Source of the DNA: Luidia sarsii
Taxonomy: Eukaryota; Echinodermata; Asteroidea; Paxillosida; Luidiidae
Assembly: GCA_949987565.1 (NCBI GenBank)
Contig: OX465121.1
Span: 5,214,956-5,278,955, forward strand
Length of the DNA: 64,000 nt
Direction: 5' to 3'
Position numbers and translations under genes: made by a program. The notes beneath the pieces were generated by a model. That model ran no database searches and was not told the origin of the DNA. It worked only from the letters and a program-made list of their open reading frames with translations. This document shows positions 1 through 11,900 of this stretch, in pieces (position 1 is the first letter of the stretch; every line of letters begins with the position of its first letter).

Positions 1-257
1 GCAGATTGGGGCACGTCGGGGAAGGGCAGGGGAGGGCAAGAGGGGGCAGATCAGGGCACGTCGGGGAAGGCCAGGGCAAGGGGGCAGATTGGGGCACGTC
101 GGGGAAGGGCAGGGGAGGGCAAGAGGGGGCAGATCGGGGCACGTCGGGGAATGGCAGGGGAGGGCAAGAGGGGGCAGATCGGGGCACGTCGGGGAAGGGC
201 AGGGGAGGGCAAGAGGGGGACGATTGGGGCACGACAGGGAAGGGCAGGGGAGAGCAA
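1..257. repeat. G-rich minisatellite, unit about 45 bp
   Basis: About six imperfect copies of a unit of the form GCAGATNGGGGCACGTCGGGG followed by an AGGG-rich stretch. The array is cut by the left edge of the window. Because the unit length is close to a multiple of three it leaves open frames on both strands, but these encode only low-complexity Gly/Arg or Pro/Leu peptides and are not genes. Confidence 0.9.
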
Positions 258-472
258 GGGGGCACTTTTTTATCGTACACTCCTTTTTTTTCTAAAGACG
301 TGGTCAACCTCCACCAGAAGGGTCTGAGATGGCCCTCACATACATGTACTACTTCAAGTTTCCTATTAATCCTCATTTTTCCTTACGATTGTTCGCAAAT
401 TTAAAGTTGCTTTGCTATAAAAGACACTTCCCCCCCCCCCCTTTTGGGGTTAATTGCATCTTTTTATTGTAT

Positions 473-673
473 TTAAAGTCTTAATATGTACATGTAGGTT
501 TGGCTGCGAACATTTGAAGCCAAGAGCAGGTGATTCGTCGACGTTTGGATCCCACCGTTAAACACCGTCGCTGTCGCAGAGGGTGCATCTTGTTTTGAAA
601 AATAACTCCACAAAGTCACAACCAGAAGGAAAGAATTGACACAGGCGACACACGAGACATTAAAAGTCCTCAT
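473..673 (-). CDS. Doubtful small ORF with N-terminal hydrophobic segment
   Basis: An ATG at 673 opens a 66-residue frame that ends at a TAA at 475–473. Residues 5–20 are hydrophobic (VSCVACVNSFLLVV), followed by a Ser/Thr/Asn-rich stretch, which is the shape of a type II membrane protein N-terminus. No convincing splice donor follows (only a weak GTACAT), no partner exon was found and no family was recognised. It may be the start of a gene running off the left edge, or chance. Confidence 0.2.
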   Translation of the reverse strand: MRTFNVSCVACVNSFLLVVTLWSYFSKQDAPSATATVFNGGIQTSTNHLLLASNVRSQTYMYILRL

Positions 674-685
674 CAGTATTTCCAA

Positions 686-1940
686 ATTTTAATACTCACA
701 TTCAATTTTTTTTTTAATTGTCAACAAAACGATCGAACGAAAAAGAAAAAAACAAAACAATTATCAACAAACTGAAGTGCTTTGTACTTCTTTCGATTTT
801 TCAAGAGAGAGAAAAATTGCCCTATGTTGTTGTTTTTTTCCTTTCAGTTTATTTTTGTTTCTGGGAAATCCTCAAGATTGTGGCTGGGCCCTGAATTGGG
901 CCACAATAATGTCCTGTTTAGTAAATGGTTGAAAAGTACACAATTGGGAAGGTCGTAATCCTCATTGAATTCCTTGAGACAAGACACCTCTAACTACAAC
1001 CAGGTATGATGTTGAATCTTGATTGGTGTAGCACCAACCATGGTTTAAATCAATTTAAATCAATTGGGCTTCGGAGAGTCCCTTTAGCAGTATACGCACC
1101 AATGCAAGGCCCGCAACCAGACCGGATCAATCCAACATTCAACACTTGTGAGTTGATGAGGTGTAGCACAGACTGTTGTCCAATGTCCATACAAGGACTG
1201 TTGAAGTTTGGCAGGTTCAGTACTATAGTAACTTAACAAGCCTATGGATGGGTGAAGTTGGGCAGGTTCATTACAATAGTAACTTAGCAAACCTGTGGAC
1301 TGGTAAAGTTTGGCAGGTTCAGTACTATGGTAACTTAGCAAACCTGTGAGCATCCGTCAAAAGTACAGTATGTTGAATTAGGTGCGCTTTCTACTGCAAG
1401 GGTTGAGATAAAGAGCTTCTCAGCCCAAAAAATTTCAAAAATTAAAGAAGCTGTAGAGACGCTACCAAAGAGAAAGAAAAACACCTGCAGCCCTTGCTCT
1501 CTGAAAAACTACTGAGATGAAAGTAAACCATCTACAACACAGTTGTATAATAATTACACCGACCATATTTTGCATTTTCACTCGTCTCTCCCCCCCCCCC
1601 TTTCCGAGTGAAGAACGAAAAAAATTGATTCTGAAAATGTTGTTGCTTGTTTGTTTGTTTTCTGAATGAAGGCATGATTTCAAACACCAACAGGGGCGAG
1701 GAGAGAAAACAAATAATAATAAAAAGGCAAATAATTTTGCAAAAATTACAAAATGGCAGCCGTCGTCCCCTGGCACAGTATGTGTTACTTCTCGCGCCTG
1801 CAGGGAAATACAACAAATTTTACAAGACAAAATCAGTGACAAGGGTACGTCATATTTTCCACTGTCAAAATCACACATGACTATTCGGTGGGCCAGTGTG
1901 TCTGCTACATTATCTCTAAACCCCAAGTTACCATGGCCTT
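686..1940. other. Spacer without recognised gene; short tandem at 1195–1350
   Basis: No coding region was recognised. Positions about 1195–1350 hold three copies of a roughly 60 bp unit containing GGCAGGTTCAGTACTATAG and TAACTTAGCAAACCTGTG. The rest is A/T-rich with homopolymer runs. Confidence 0.6.
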
Positions 1941-2335
1941 GTCTGATTTACAAAGTGTAAGGGCTTTGAAAATCAGTATATTTAACCCTAACCCTCCCAA
2001 ATGAAAGCCCAAATTACCACAACTGTGTTTGACTTACAAAGTTTTAGGGCTATGAAAATCAGTATATTTAACCCTAACCCTCCCAAATGAAAGCTCAAAC
2101 TACCACTACTGTGTTTGACTTACAAAGATTTAGGGCTATGAAAATCAGTATATTTAACCCTAATCCTCCCAAATGAAAGCCCAAATTACCACAACTGTGT
2201 AAGGTGTTAGGGCTATGAAAATCAGTATATTATCTAACCCTAACCTTCCCTAATGAAAGCCCAAATTACCTAAACTGTGTTCGACTTAGAAAGTTTTAGG
2301 GCTTTGAAAATCAGGATATCTAACCCTAACCCTGA
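1941..2335. repeat. Tandem repeat, about 90 bp unit, five copies
   Basis: Each unit contains AGGGCTATGAAAATCAGTAT, then TTAACCCTAACCCTCCCAAA, then an AAGCCCAAATTACCACAACT segment. The TAACCC pairs look telomere-like but occur once or twice per long unit, so this is an interstitial minisatellite and not telomere sequence. Confidence 0.85.
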
Positions 2336-2654
2336 AACCCAAATTCCCACGGCCGTGTACGATTTACACAATTTTCTTTGGGAAAGTTTTGGGACGGTGG
2401 GGGGGGGGGGTTAGGGTGGGGAGCTGTTCCACATTCGGTTGTCGACTATCAGGTACAAGTGTGGGGCCGATGTCGCGAGTCAACCGCAGATGGATTTTCG
2501 TGTCCAACGTCATGGAAGGGGTCAAAGGTCCTGGCGTTACGCACTCAGTGCCCCATGGTATACGTTGGTGAGGCACACGGGAAGACTAGGCTTAACTTTG
2601 CAGTACCCCCCTCCCCCCCAAAAAAAACAAATAAAATAAATAAATAAATATAAA

Positions 2655-2935
2655 AAAAAATAAAAAAATGACAAATCAAGGAAAAACTGACTGGGAATTT
2701 TTCAACAATTTTTTAAAAAATGGCAAAAGAAAACTTTTAATGGACCGGGACTTGAACATGAGACTTCTGGATTAACGTACCAGTGCTCTTACCATCTGAG
2801 CTATCCAGCCCTTAGATTGTGGCCTTCCCAAAATAGTCAACTAGTCTTTGCCACATGGGGTGCGCCAGTCAGAAGCAATTCAACCATTAACTGCCGTATA
2901 TAGTTGACTATTAGGGAAGGCCACCATCCAAAGGT
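2655..2935 (-). repeat. tRNA-derived SINE copy
   Basis: Read on the minus strand, 2816–2741 gives GGCTGGATAGCTCAGATGG (Pol III A-box) and, after an anticodon-like arm, GTTCAAGTCCCGGTCCA (B-box-like). The same head recurs at about 10.6, 23.7, 31.2, 41.4, 49.8, 59.9–60.5 and 62.4 kb. The flank that follows the head in other copies (TTCTTTGCCAATTTTTCAA) is present here in degraded form near 2700. The copy lies just beyond the RPN2 stop codon and may be part of its 3' UTR. Confidence 0.8.
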
Positions 2936-2940
2936 GTGAC

Positions 2941-5900
2941 TTACTTCTTCTGTGCAATGCCACTCAGGAGCCGGTTGCCAGTCAGGAAGGTGAAGATGCC
3001 CAGGATTCCCAGATACTGTAGCGTCTGGAACATGTTGAGGTAGACCCAGTAGCAGTAGAAGAGGCCAATGATACCTGGAAGACAGAGGAGTGAGGGGAGG
3101 TAGAGAGGAGAGGGAGGAGAGGGGGAGGTAAGGAGGGGTAGAGAGGAGAGGGAGAGGGGAGAGAGGGGGAAGTAGAGAGGAGAGGGACAGGGGGAGGGGG
3201 AAGGGAGGTAGAGAGGAGAGGGAGAGAGGGGGGAGAGAAGGGGGGTAGAGAGGAGAGGGAGATAGGAGAGAGGGGAGGTAGAGAGGAGAGGGAGAGGGGA
3301 GAGAGACAGAGGAGGGAGAGGGAGAGAGGAGAGGGAGAGGGGAGAGAGACAGAGGAGGGAGAGGGAAGAGAGAGACAGAGGAGGGAGAGGAAAGAGAGAG
3401 GGAGATGTAGGGAGGAGAGAGGGAGAGAAAGGAGAGAAAGAGAGAGGAGAATTAAGACGGAGAGTAAACATGGGAAATTAGGCACTTTGCAAATGGCATA
3501 CCTTCCTTTCAAGGACTTTCACCACAGACCAACCAAACTGCATATGCTATAGTACTTCAGACTCATGCCCTATCCAATCAGTGACCCTAGCATCTCCACA
3601 ATAACTTCAAGCTCCAAGGAGGGGGCGTACTTACTTGCTAGGCCAAGGTGGAATCCGACAGCGCCCAAGGAGAGGGTGAAACCTTTCATGTTGGCTCCTA
3701 GCTTGGCCCACTGTCAACACATACACACAAAAAACAACCCAATGAGAGACAATTAGAACAAGTCATTAAGTACAGCTATACAACATAAGTCATTTGACCT
3801 TCCAGTGAGGTCCTGCTAGGATCTAGGATGCCCCCCTGGAAGGGAGGCTAGAGGGCAGAGGGCAGAGGGCAGAAGGCAAAGGGCAAAGGGCAAAGGGCAG
3901 AGGGCAAAGGGCAAAGGGCAGAGGGCAGAGTGCAGAGGGCAGAGGGCAGAGGGCAGAGGGCAGAGGGCAGAGGGCAGAGTTTAGAGGCCAGAGGTTTGAG
4001 GTTTAAGGCAAGATGAGAAAAGGGAAAGGGGAGAGATAAGAGGGCAGAAGGTAGACAGGAGAGGTAAGAAGGCAGAGGGGAGATGGGAGGGGGAGAGGTT
4101 AGAGGCTCAAGCCTAGAGGTTAGCAGCCAGAGGCCAGAGGGGAGAGGCTAGAGGTTAGAGGCTCAAGCCTAGAGGTTATCGGTCAGAGGTGAGAGGGTAG
4201 AGGGGAGAAGGGAAAGGCCAGAGATTAGAGGTTAGAGGGGAGAGGGGGAGCCTAGAGGTTAGATGCCACAGGGGAAAGGCGAGAGCCTAGAGGCTAGATG
4301 AACCTCCCAAGCTAGGTCTCACCAGGATCAGGAGGACGAGCAAGGGGGCCAGGCAGAGGACGGTGAAGGTGGTGGAGACCACAGTGGGTGGCCGCTTCTC
4401 CGGCACGCGGAACATGTGCTTGATCTCGGGCAGCTGGGCGTAGCGGGCCTGCTGGGCGGGCCCTGTCTCATCCGACTCGGGGAACTTCAGCGTCACGTCG
4501 GCCTGGTGCAATCAACCGGCAGAAAAAAAATTCTCTGAACAGAATCGATCACCAATCAAACACCTAAAACTGCTGGACATAAACCCAAACATAAACCCAT
4601 TTCTGCCGAGTTACGGGATTTCCCGTAGGATGCTGACAAGCTACAAACATCAGTTAGTTTGTGGTACAACGTATGATTTCTGTGGACCGCTCATTGTCTT
4701 GCGCGTGATCGTACGGTATAATGTGGGTATGGTGAAATCGACTGCGGGCCTGATTGCAGGGATGTAAGTGACCGACAAAATTCATTTCACCGAAAATCAC
4801 TGAAGGCCAATAAATTGCGCGACAGCGAGTGAGCGCTTACGCGACTGAGAGATGCGACTGCGAGTGAGCGCTTACGCGACCGAGAGATTCACGGCAGGGG
4901 TGCAGGCGCCCTTCAGTTACTGGGGTTTTAAAAGATAAACATTAGCAGTTTGAGATACCTGTTCAACGTAAATTTTAAAATAAATATTCTTTAAAAAAAA
5001 AAAAAAAGGGGGGAAAAAACAATAAATAAATAAAAAAAAAAGGAAAAAACAAACAAAACAAAAACATTAACACCAATGCCATGAATCCGTAAAATTCCCT
5101 GTTGATTGATAAAACCTTGACGTACCAGGTTCCAGGAGAAGGGGTTCATGACGATGGAGTCACCGATGATGAGGTCCAGGGCGTACTTGCCCGACCGCTG
5201 GCCCAGATACTCCCGGCCACTCTCGGCTACGTCCAGGTTGAACTTGTACATCATGGAGGCGTCACCCTCCGCCGTGAAGATGACCTCCTGCTTGGTCTTC
5301 AGGTTGGAGAGGCGGACGAAGGCCTGGTGGACTTTGAGCGGCTGCCCCGACTTGTCCTTCAGGTTGAACTTGAGGACCACGCTCTGGTGGTGATCCGCCT
5401 CCAGGCCGCGGTCTACCTTACGTGGGTGGACGACTCTGTCCATCCAAACACCACCCCAGAAAAAGGATAACGTTGATCGATATCAGTCACAAAACTGCAG
5501 TACTTTGCCCCCAAAAATTGTTGCAAACCTCTTTACTGACTAAAATGTTAAGTCTGTCCTCGTCACTTTGCCTTTGAGAAAGGTCCTGCTGGGATCGAAA
5601 CGTCAGGCCCTCTTAAATTTTGAGAATTATGTACTGCAGGTCGTTTTAGTCAGTGAGCAGTTTGCAACAATTTTTTACTTCCTGTTACCAAAACGTTAAT
5701 ATCAAAAAAGTACAAGGCCTGACATTTTGACCCAAATGAGACCTTTTTTTCAGGGGAAGAATCTGGCAGGACCTTTCTCAGGGGCAGAGCCTACCTCCTA
5801 ATTTCTGATGACCCCAAAACTCCCAGCATTTGGCGAACATGCTAGGAGTAGGTCCTTCCCCACATGGAAGAAGAATAAAAAAAACAAAAAAACCAGCCCT

Positions 5901-8900
5901 TACTTGACGGTCTTGGCCGTGATAGACTGGTCCTTGTCAATGATGGAGATCTCCATGCTGTCGATGCTGACCTCTGTGGTGACCTTGAAGAGGACCTCTC
6001 CCTCGTCCAGCCCGATCAGGGCGGGGCTGGAGGGCGACGGGATGGCCTTGAGTGAGACCGCGTAGAAGGCGGCCGGCAACTTGGACTCCATCAGGTTCAG
6101 CTGGTACTCGGTCCTGCAGCAGCGTACCAACAAAAAAAACGCATGGTTACCAGATAAATGACCTCGTGACCTTCACTGGTACTCTTCCGAGCATCATTTC
6201 CTTCACCGGGCTGGACACCGATGAAATATTCTTTCACCGGTATCCACCGTAAGCTCAGAATTGATGAGCAACAGGGAAAATGACCTCTATTACTTTCACT
6301 GGTTCTCTTCTAAGGTCTACAGGAATCATCAGTTTCTTCATAGGATGGGACACTCTTTCACTGGTATCCATACTATGCTCCAAATTGAAGGGGCACCAGG
6401 GAAATGAACTTATCCATGTGACTGGTACCCGGTCAGGGAAAGTACAGGCTATCATCAATCAGTAGGGCTGGACACCAGTGAAATAATCTTAACACTGGTA
6501 ACCCAGGTATGGTCAGGGTTGATGGGGACCAGGGAAATGACCTTCAACCTTCAACTGATATACACTTGGGGCCAGCGTGACAATTTGGGGGGAAACGTGG
6601 CCCTGGAAGCACAGAAGCAAAACAAGGTAAAAATATGAACAAAAAATTATGCTGTTTTGTAGTGGCGTTGCAAAACTGTCGTAAGGATGGCGCTACTTAC
6701 GGATTCTTGGTAGCATCGAAGACGAGGTCCTTAGCAACCGCTGCCCCGCCCTCCTTGGGAGTGACCGACAGCGCCTTCACCGTTACCTTGCCAACGCTGC
6801 CCGACATGAGGTTGGACACTTGGACCTGTGAGGAGAGGTCAGAGGTCAATCTGGTTGAGTGCAGCAGGGATGGGGTCCACGGAATCCCCACAGAATGCAC
6901 CCACTGCTGCATCTTGCTGAGTGCAGCAGGGTTAGGGTCAACAGAATCCCCACAGAATGCACCCACTGCTACATCTTGTGGAGTGCAGCAGGGTTAGGGT
7001 CAACAGAATCCCACAGAATGCACCCACTGTTCCATCTTGTCGGGTGCAGCAGGGTTAGGGTCCACAGAATCCCCACCGAACGCACCCCACATAAATGACC
7101 GAGACATTTTCAACTGACCTTGATGTTTGGTGCACTGGTGGAAACAGCCATAGAACCAATGCGGGTGAAGGCAACTGGCACGTGAAACTACGAGAAATAG
7201 TGATTAAGACAAAAATAATAATTAAAAAAAAAATAAAAAATAAAATAAAATTGCCAACCATGTAATTGAATAATAAACCATTCAACAACATAAAGTCATA
7301 AACTTAGACAAGATAAAAAAACTTCATCATTTCTTGTCTACTCAATTATAAAGTTTGCGCGCCATTTGAGCTGGCCCCTGAATTTGATTGATGAGGAATC
7401 TGGCTCCGTGCCTACCTTGTTGCTGGACAGGGCTTTGACGCCCTGGATGACGCTGTATGCATTCTCTATCTTCTGCGTCGACTTATAGCTGAGAACGTAG
7501 TTGCCCAACATGACCGCTTGGTCCTGCCCATAATCAAGCAAAGAAAGTTTGCTCATCAACGGATAGACTCCAAGAATGAACAAACAGACATACAGACAGA
7601 CAATCAAACAGGCAGACAAACAAACAGGCCGGCAGACAGGCAAGAAAGCAACAAACAGACAGAGAGACAGACAGATAGCTAACCAGACAGCTAAGTCAGA
7701 CAGACAGAGAAACAAGCAAACAAAATGCGGACAGACAGACAGGCAGAAAAACAGACAGACAAACGGACAAACAATCAAACAGACTGACAAATAAACAAAA
7801 TAATAGACCACCAAAGAGACAGACAGACAAAGAGACAGACAGACAGACAGTTAACCAGACAGCTAAGTCAGACAGACAGAGAAACAAACAAACAAAATGC
7901 GGACAGACAGGCAGAAAAACAGACAGACAAACAGACAAACAATCAGACAGGCAGACAAATAAACAAAATAATAGACCACCAAACAGTCAGACAGACAGAC
8001 AGACAGACAGACAAACCCAACAGACTCACCTCGGTGATCAGAGGCTTCTTGTTGATCTTGGCGGCCAGCTTGTAGGCTCCGTCCAAAAAGAGTCCGCTCT
8101 GGAACAAGCTGTCAAACTAAAAGCAAAAGAGAAGGCACGGGAGTCGGTGGACAATGCGGAAAAGGTCTTCCTCGCTACTTCTGAACCAATTGAAAAATTG
8201 GCAAAGAATAAGCATCCAGTCAAATGTTTTCTTTGCCAATTTTTCAATTTGTTCAAAAGTTGGCATCACCACAGCATTACTGGCTGGAACATCCAGTTAT
8301 CACTCAGGTTCTTTTCAGAACCATACCTCTTCTTTAAGAGACATTATCAATGGTGTCACCGCAAACCCTCCCATGTTGTTTCACCCACCATTCAAAGCTT
8401 ATTAAAAAAAAATTCTTTGGGTGTTTGAAGAACAAAAACAGGGCGGTTTTCCTCGACGTACCTGCAGGTAGGTCTCGTCCACCTCATCTGCCTGGGCTAC
8501 TATGTCCTCAATCAGGTCAAAGTACTTGTCCACGTTAGTCTCGGCGGGGAGCTGAGAGGCGATGTGCAGGGCGTAGCTGGAGCTGGTGGACGAGCCGGGA
8601 GAAAAAAAAATGCTGATGAAACGTCTTCGGACATTTCTTAACCTCACGGCCTCAACATCACGTTGCGAAGCAATGATTAACACCATGCACGATGACCTAG
8701 AATCCCCCGAGTTTCAGGGTTGCAAGTGACCGACAAAAGTCGTTTCCTGAAAGTCACCGAAGGCCGATAAATTGTGCGACTGCGAGCGAGCGCGTACGCG
8801 ACCGAGTGATGCCCAAGAAATTTCAAACGAACAAAGTGACAAGCAAACTGGAGCGTTACCTTGTGACACTATCATCTTTCCTGAGGATGGCATCCAACGA

Positions 8901-11900
8901 TTTCAGGACATCGGCTGCATTGACTATAACAAATAAAACCACATTCAGAGCATGAGCGTTTCATGGCCTAGTGGTAAGCGCCCTCGCTACACAACTCTTG
9001 GACCTGGGTTCCAATCCCAGCCCAGACTAAAATTAATTTTCAAACGTCTCAAACAAGGTTTTCCCACAATGTCCTCATCAAGCTATTGGTCAGAGATTAC
9101 CTTTTAACAATTGTATTCCTTTATTCAAGGGTTTTTTTTTGTTTTTTTTCAAACTAGGCAATACTTGAGCAATGCCCATGATATAGGTCTATTGGGATCA
9201 GCTCAAGCCGGTGGTTGGCGGCTCCCGTAGACTCGTGCATCAAAGTCAAAGCCGCAAGCAGAGGATCTCGGACGGGGGGAGACACAGGCCGTGGACGAAT
9301 ATATTGGCTGCGGCTTGAAGTAACACGCAACCCTATGGGAACTTGCTGCTGCTGCTTGTTGACAACTCCCATAGACTCGTGCGTACTTTCAAGCCGTAAG
9401 CCAATGAATTCGGACAGGGAGGGGAGACTTACACTTCAGACCGAGGCTGGTCAGGGCGGAGACGGCGTAGTAGAGCGTTGCCATGTCGACGCTATCGTTG
9501 ACGGCCGAGGAGAGGGACGTCTCATCCACAGAGATCTGGGTGGGAGGAGGGATGACCAAACAATGAGCGTGCATCGACAAAGAGATACTATTATCTTACA
9601 TCCTCATCAATGTCATCATTGTCATCGTCGTTATCAGCATCATTCTAATCATTTTCATCTCCCTCTCGTCCCTTTGATCTTCCCCACCCTTTTGTTTGTT
9701 TTCCCTAATCTCCCCTCCCTCAGTGTACATCTGCATCCCACTCCCTTTCCTTTTTGTCCTTCCTGTCATGTGTGTCAGGGCTTTCCTTCCCCTGACTGTC
9801 TGTGTACACATGTATGTCCTTGTCACTTTGCCTTTGAGAAAGGTCCTGCTTTGATTTCACCTCCCTCAGTGTACATCTGCATTCCACTCCCTTCCCTTTT
9901 GTCATTCCTCTGTCATGTGTGTCAGGGCTTTCCTTCCCCTGACTGTCTATGCACGTCCTCATCACTTTGCCTTTGAGAAACGTCCTGCTAGGATCGAAAC
10001 GTCAGGCCCTCTTAACTTTTGAGATTTATGTATTTGCAGGTCATTTTAGTCAGTGAGCAGTTTGCAACAGTTTTTGTATTATTCTGTTTTTGGTCTCTTC
10101 GTCTTTGAGAAAGGTCCTGCTGGGATCGAAACGTCGGGCCCTCTAACTTTTGAGATTTATGTATTTGCAGGCCATTTAGTCAATTTGCAGGTCATTTTAG
10201 TCAGTGAGCAGTTGGCGACAGTTTGCGTGTTCACTTTATTTTCATCATCGTCATCACTGTCACTGTCATCGTCATCATTGTCATCGTTGTGACAGGGCGA
10301 GACTGGCCTTTCCTTACCTTGCAGTTGCCCAGGGCCTTGGCAGCTGTGCTGGCCTGGTAGACAGACTCGACATTGCCGGCATCCAGTTTAGCCTTCAGGA
10401 ACGCGCAGGCCTCCTGAACAAGAAGAGAATCACGGCTCAAGAAGTGACAAAAAACAACTGCAGAAATTGAAACAAGGACGACGGATTTTGTTTCAAGGCG
10501 GCACTTTTGTCCGGACCACCGGACATCGGAAAGACAGCCACAGCCGAACTTGTTTGCAAGGTACCTTTCATGATTTGAAATCTATTTCAAAGAAAATTTG
10601 GCAAAGAAGACTGGACCGGGACTTAAACCCGATTCCTCTGGATTAACGTACCAGTGCTCTTACCATCTGAGCTATCCAGCTCTCAGATGGTGGCCTTCCC
10701 TAATAGTCAACTAGTCTTTGCCAGAGTGGGTGCGCAAGTCAGAAGCAATTCAACCATTAACTGCCGTACATCTCCAGGGATCAAACCCCGCTTTTATTCA
10801 GATGCAAACAACCAGTTGTCATTTGTTTGTTGGTTTTTTAGTATGGCCGCCGTCAGGATTTGGTCTAAAACCTCGGGCCTACCTGGGCATTGGGGATGGG
10901 GGCGCTGAAGAGCTTCAGTCCCAGGATGGAGTAGTGGGCGCTGGAGAGCTGGGTGAAGGGCTGGCCGGCGCTCAGCACGGACCGGATCTTGTCCTGGTCG
11001 TCCAGCGTCAGCACGCCGGCCGGGCTCAGGGCCTGGGCCAGCACCGAGCAGAGCAAGAGGACGAGGAGGCGAACACCTGGAATTATTTGAGGAGGGGAGG
11101 GGGGAGAGGTACATGTAAAATTGACTGTTTCCCCCAAAAAGTCATGAGTTCCGTGTGCGCAGTGAGTCTGCAACTGTTGATCCCGCGACTGTTTCATGAA
11201 CACCGCAAAGCATGCAACGATACATTCATGAAACAGTCGTGCAGACCCACTGCGCACACGGAACTGTCAGAATGCTATTTTTAGAAAAAAAAGGATGGCC
11301 GCCTTGTTTTGGCTGTCGCACGGGCGAAACACCTTCTCGATCAACTGAGGGTATTTTTTCCCTTTTTTCCAAAACGTGAGTAAAGCAAATGACCAGTATT
11401 AGAATCCTTGATTCTCACTGAATCCAAAAATGGGCACGTAGGACGGTGATACGGGTGTTTTCGGCGGTAAATCTGGGGGTTTGTGTCGGGTAGTTTGTTT
11501 CGGTCTAAATGGTTTTTGGCGGCCTGTACATATAATCAGGTTTAGGATACTGCAGGACTTGGACCCTACAGTCACCCGAAATTCAAAATTTCAAAATTCG
11601 ATAAAAAAAGGGTGACTTGTCGGGTCCAAGTTTCTCGGACTAGGGTCGAAGTTACTCGGACTAGGGCATTCTAGTCTACATTACAAGTGATTGAATTGGT
11701 GGTAGGCCTATGTATTCGGGGAAAAACTGTGGTGAAAAAAACGCCACCATTGTTTCAAATTGTCAACTTGAGTTAGCACGGTCAGTGTACATTGGATATG
11801 TGCAGTGAGTGTACACCCATACTCGGGCCATAGCATTGCATTGCATTGTATTCAATTTACGTTACACGTGGCATTAACGTTAACAAGTCTACTGAAAACA

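Noticed and set aside
1941..2335. TAACCC motifs as a possible telomere
   Set aside because: They appear once or twice per roughly 90 bp unit and not as a hexamer array, with unique genes on the right.
11147..11265. Palindrome as a microRNA hairpin
   Set aside because: The arms are interrupted and total about 119 bp. It looks like a foldback element, and there is no evidence for processing.
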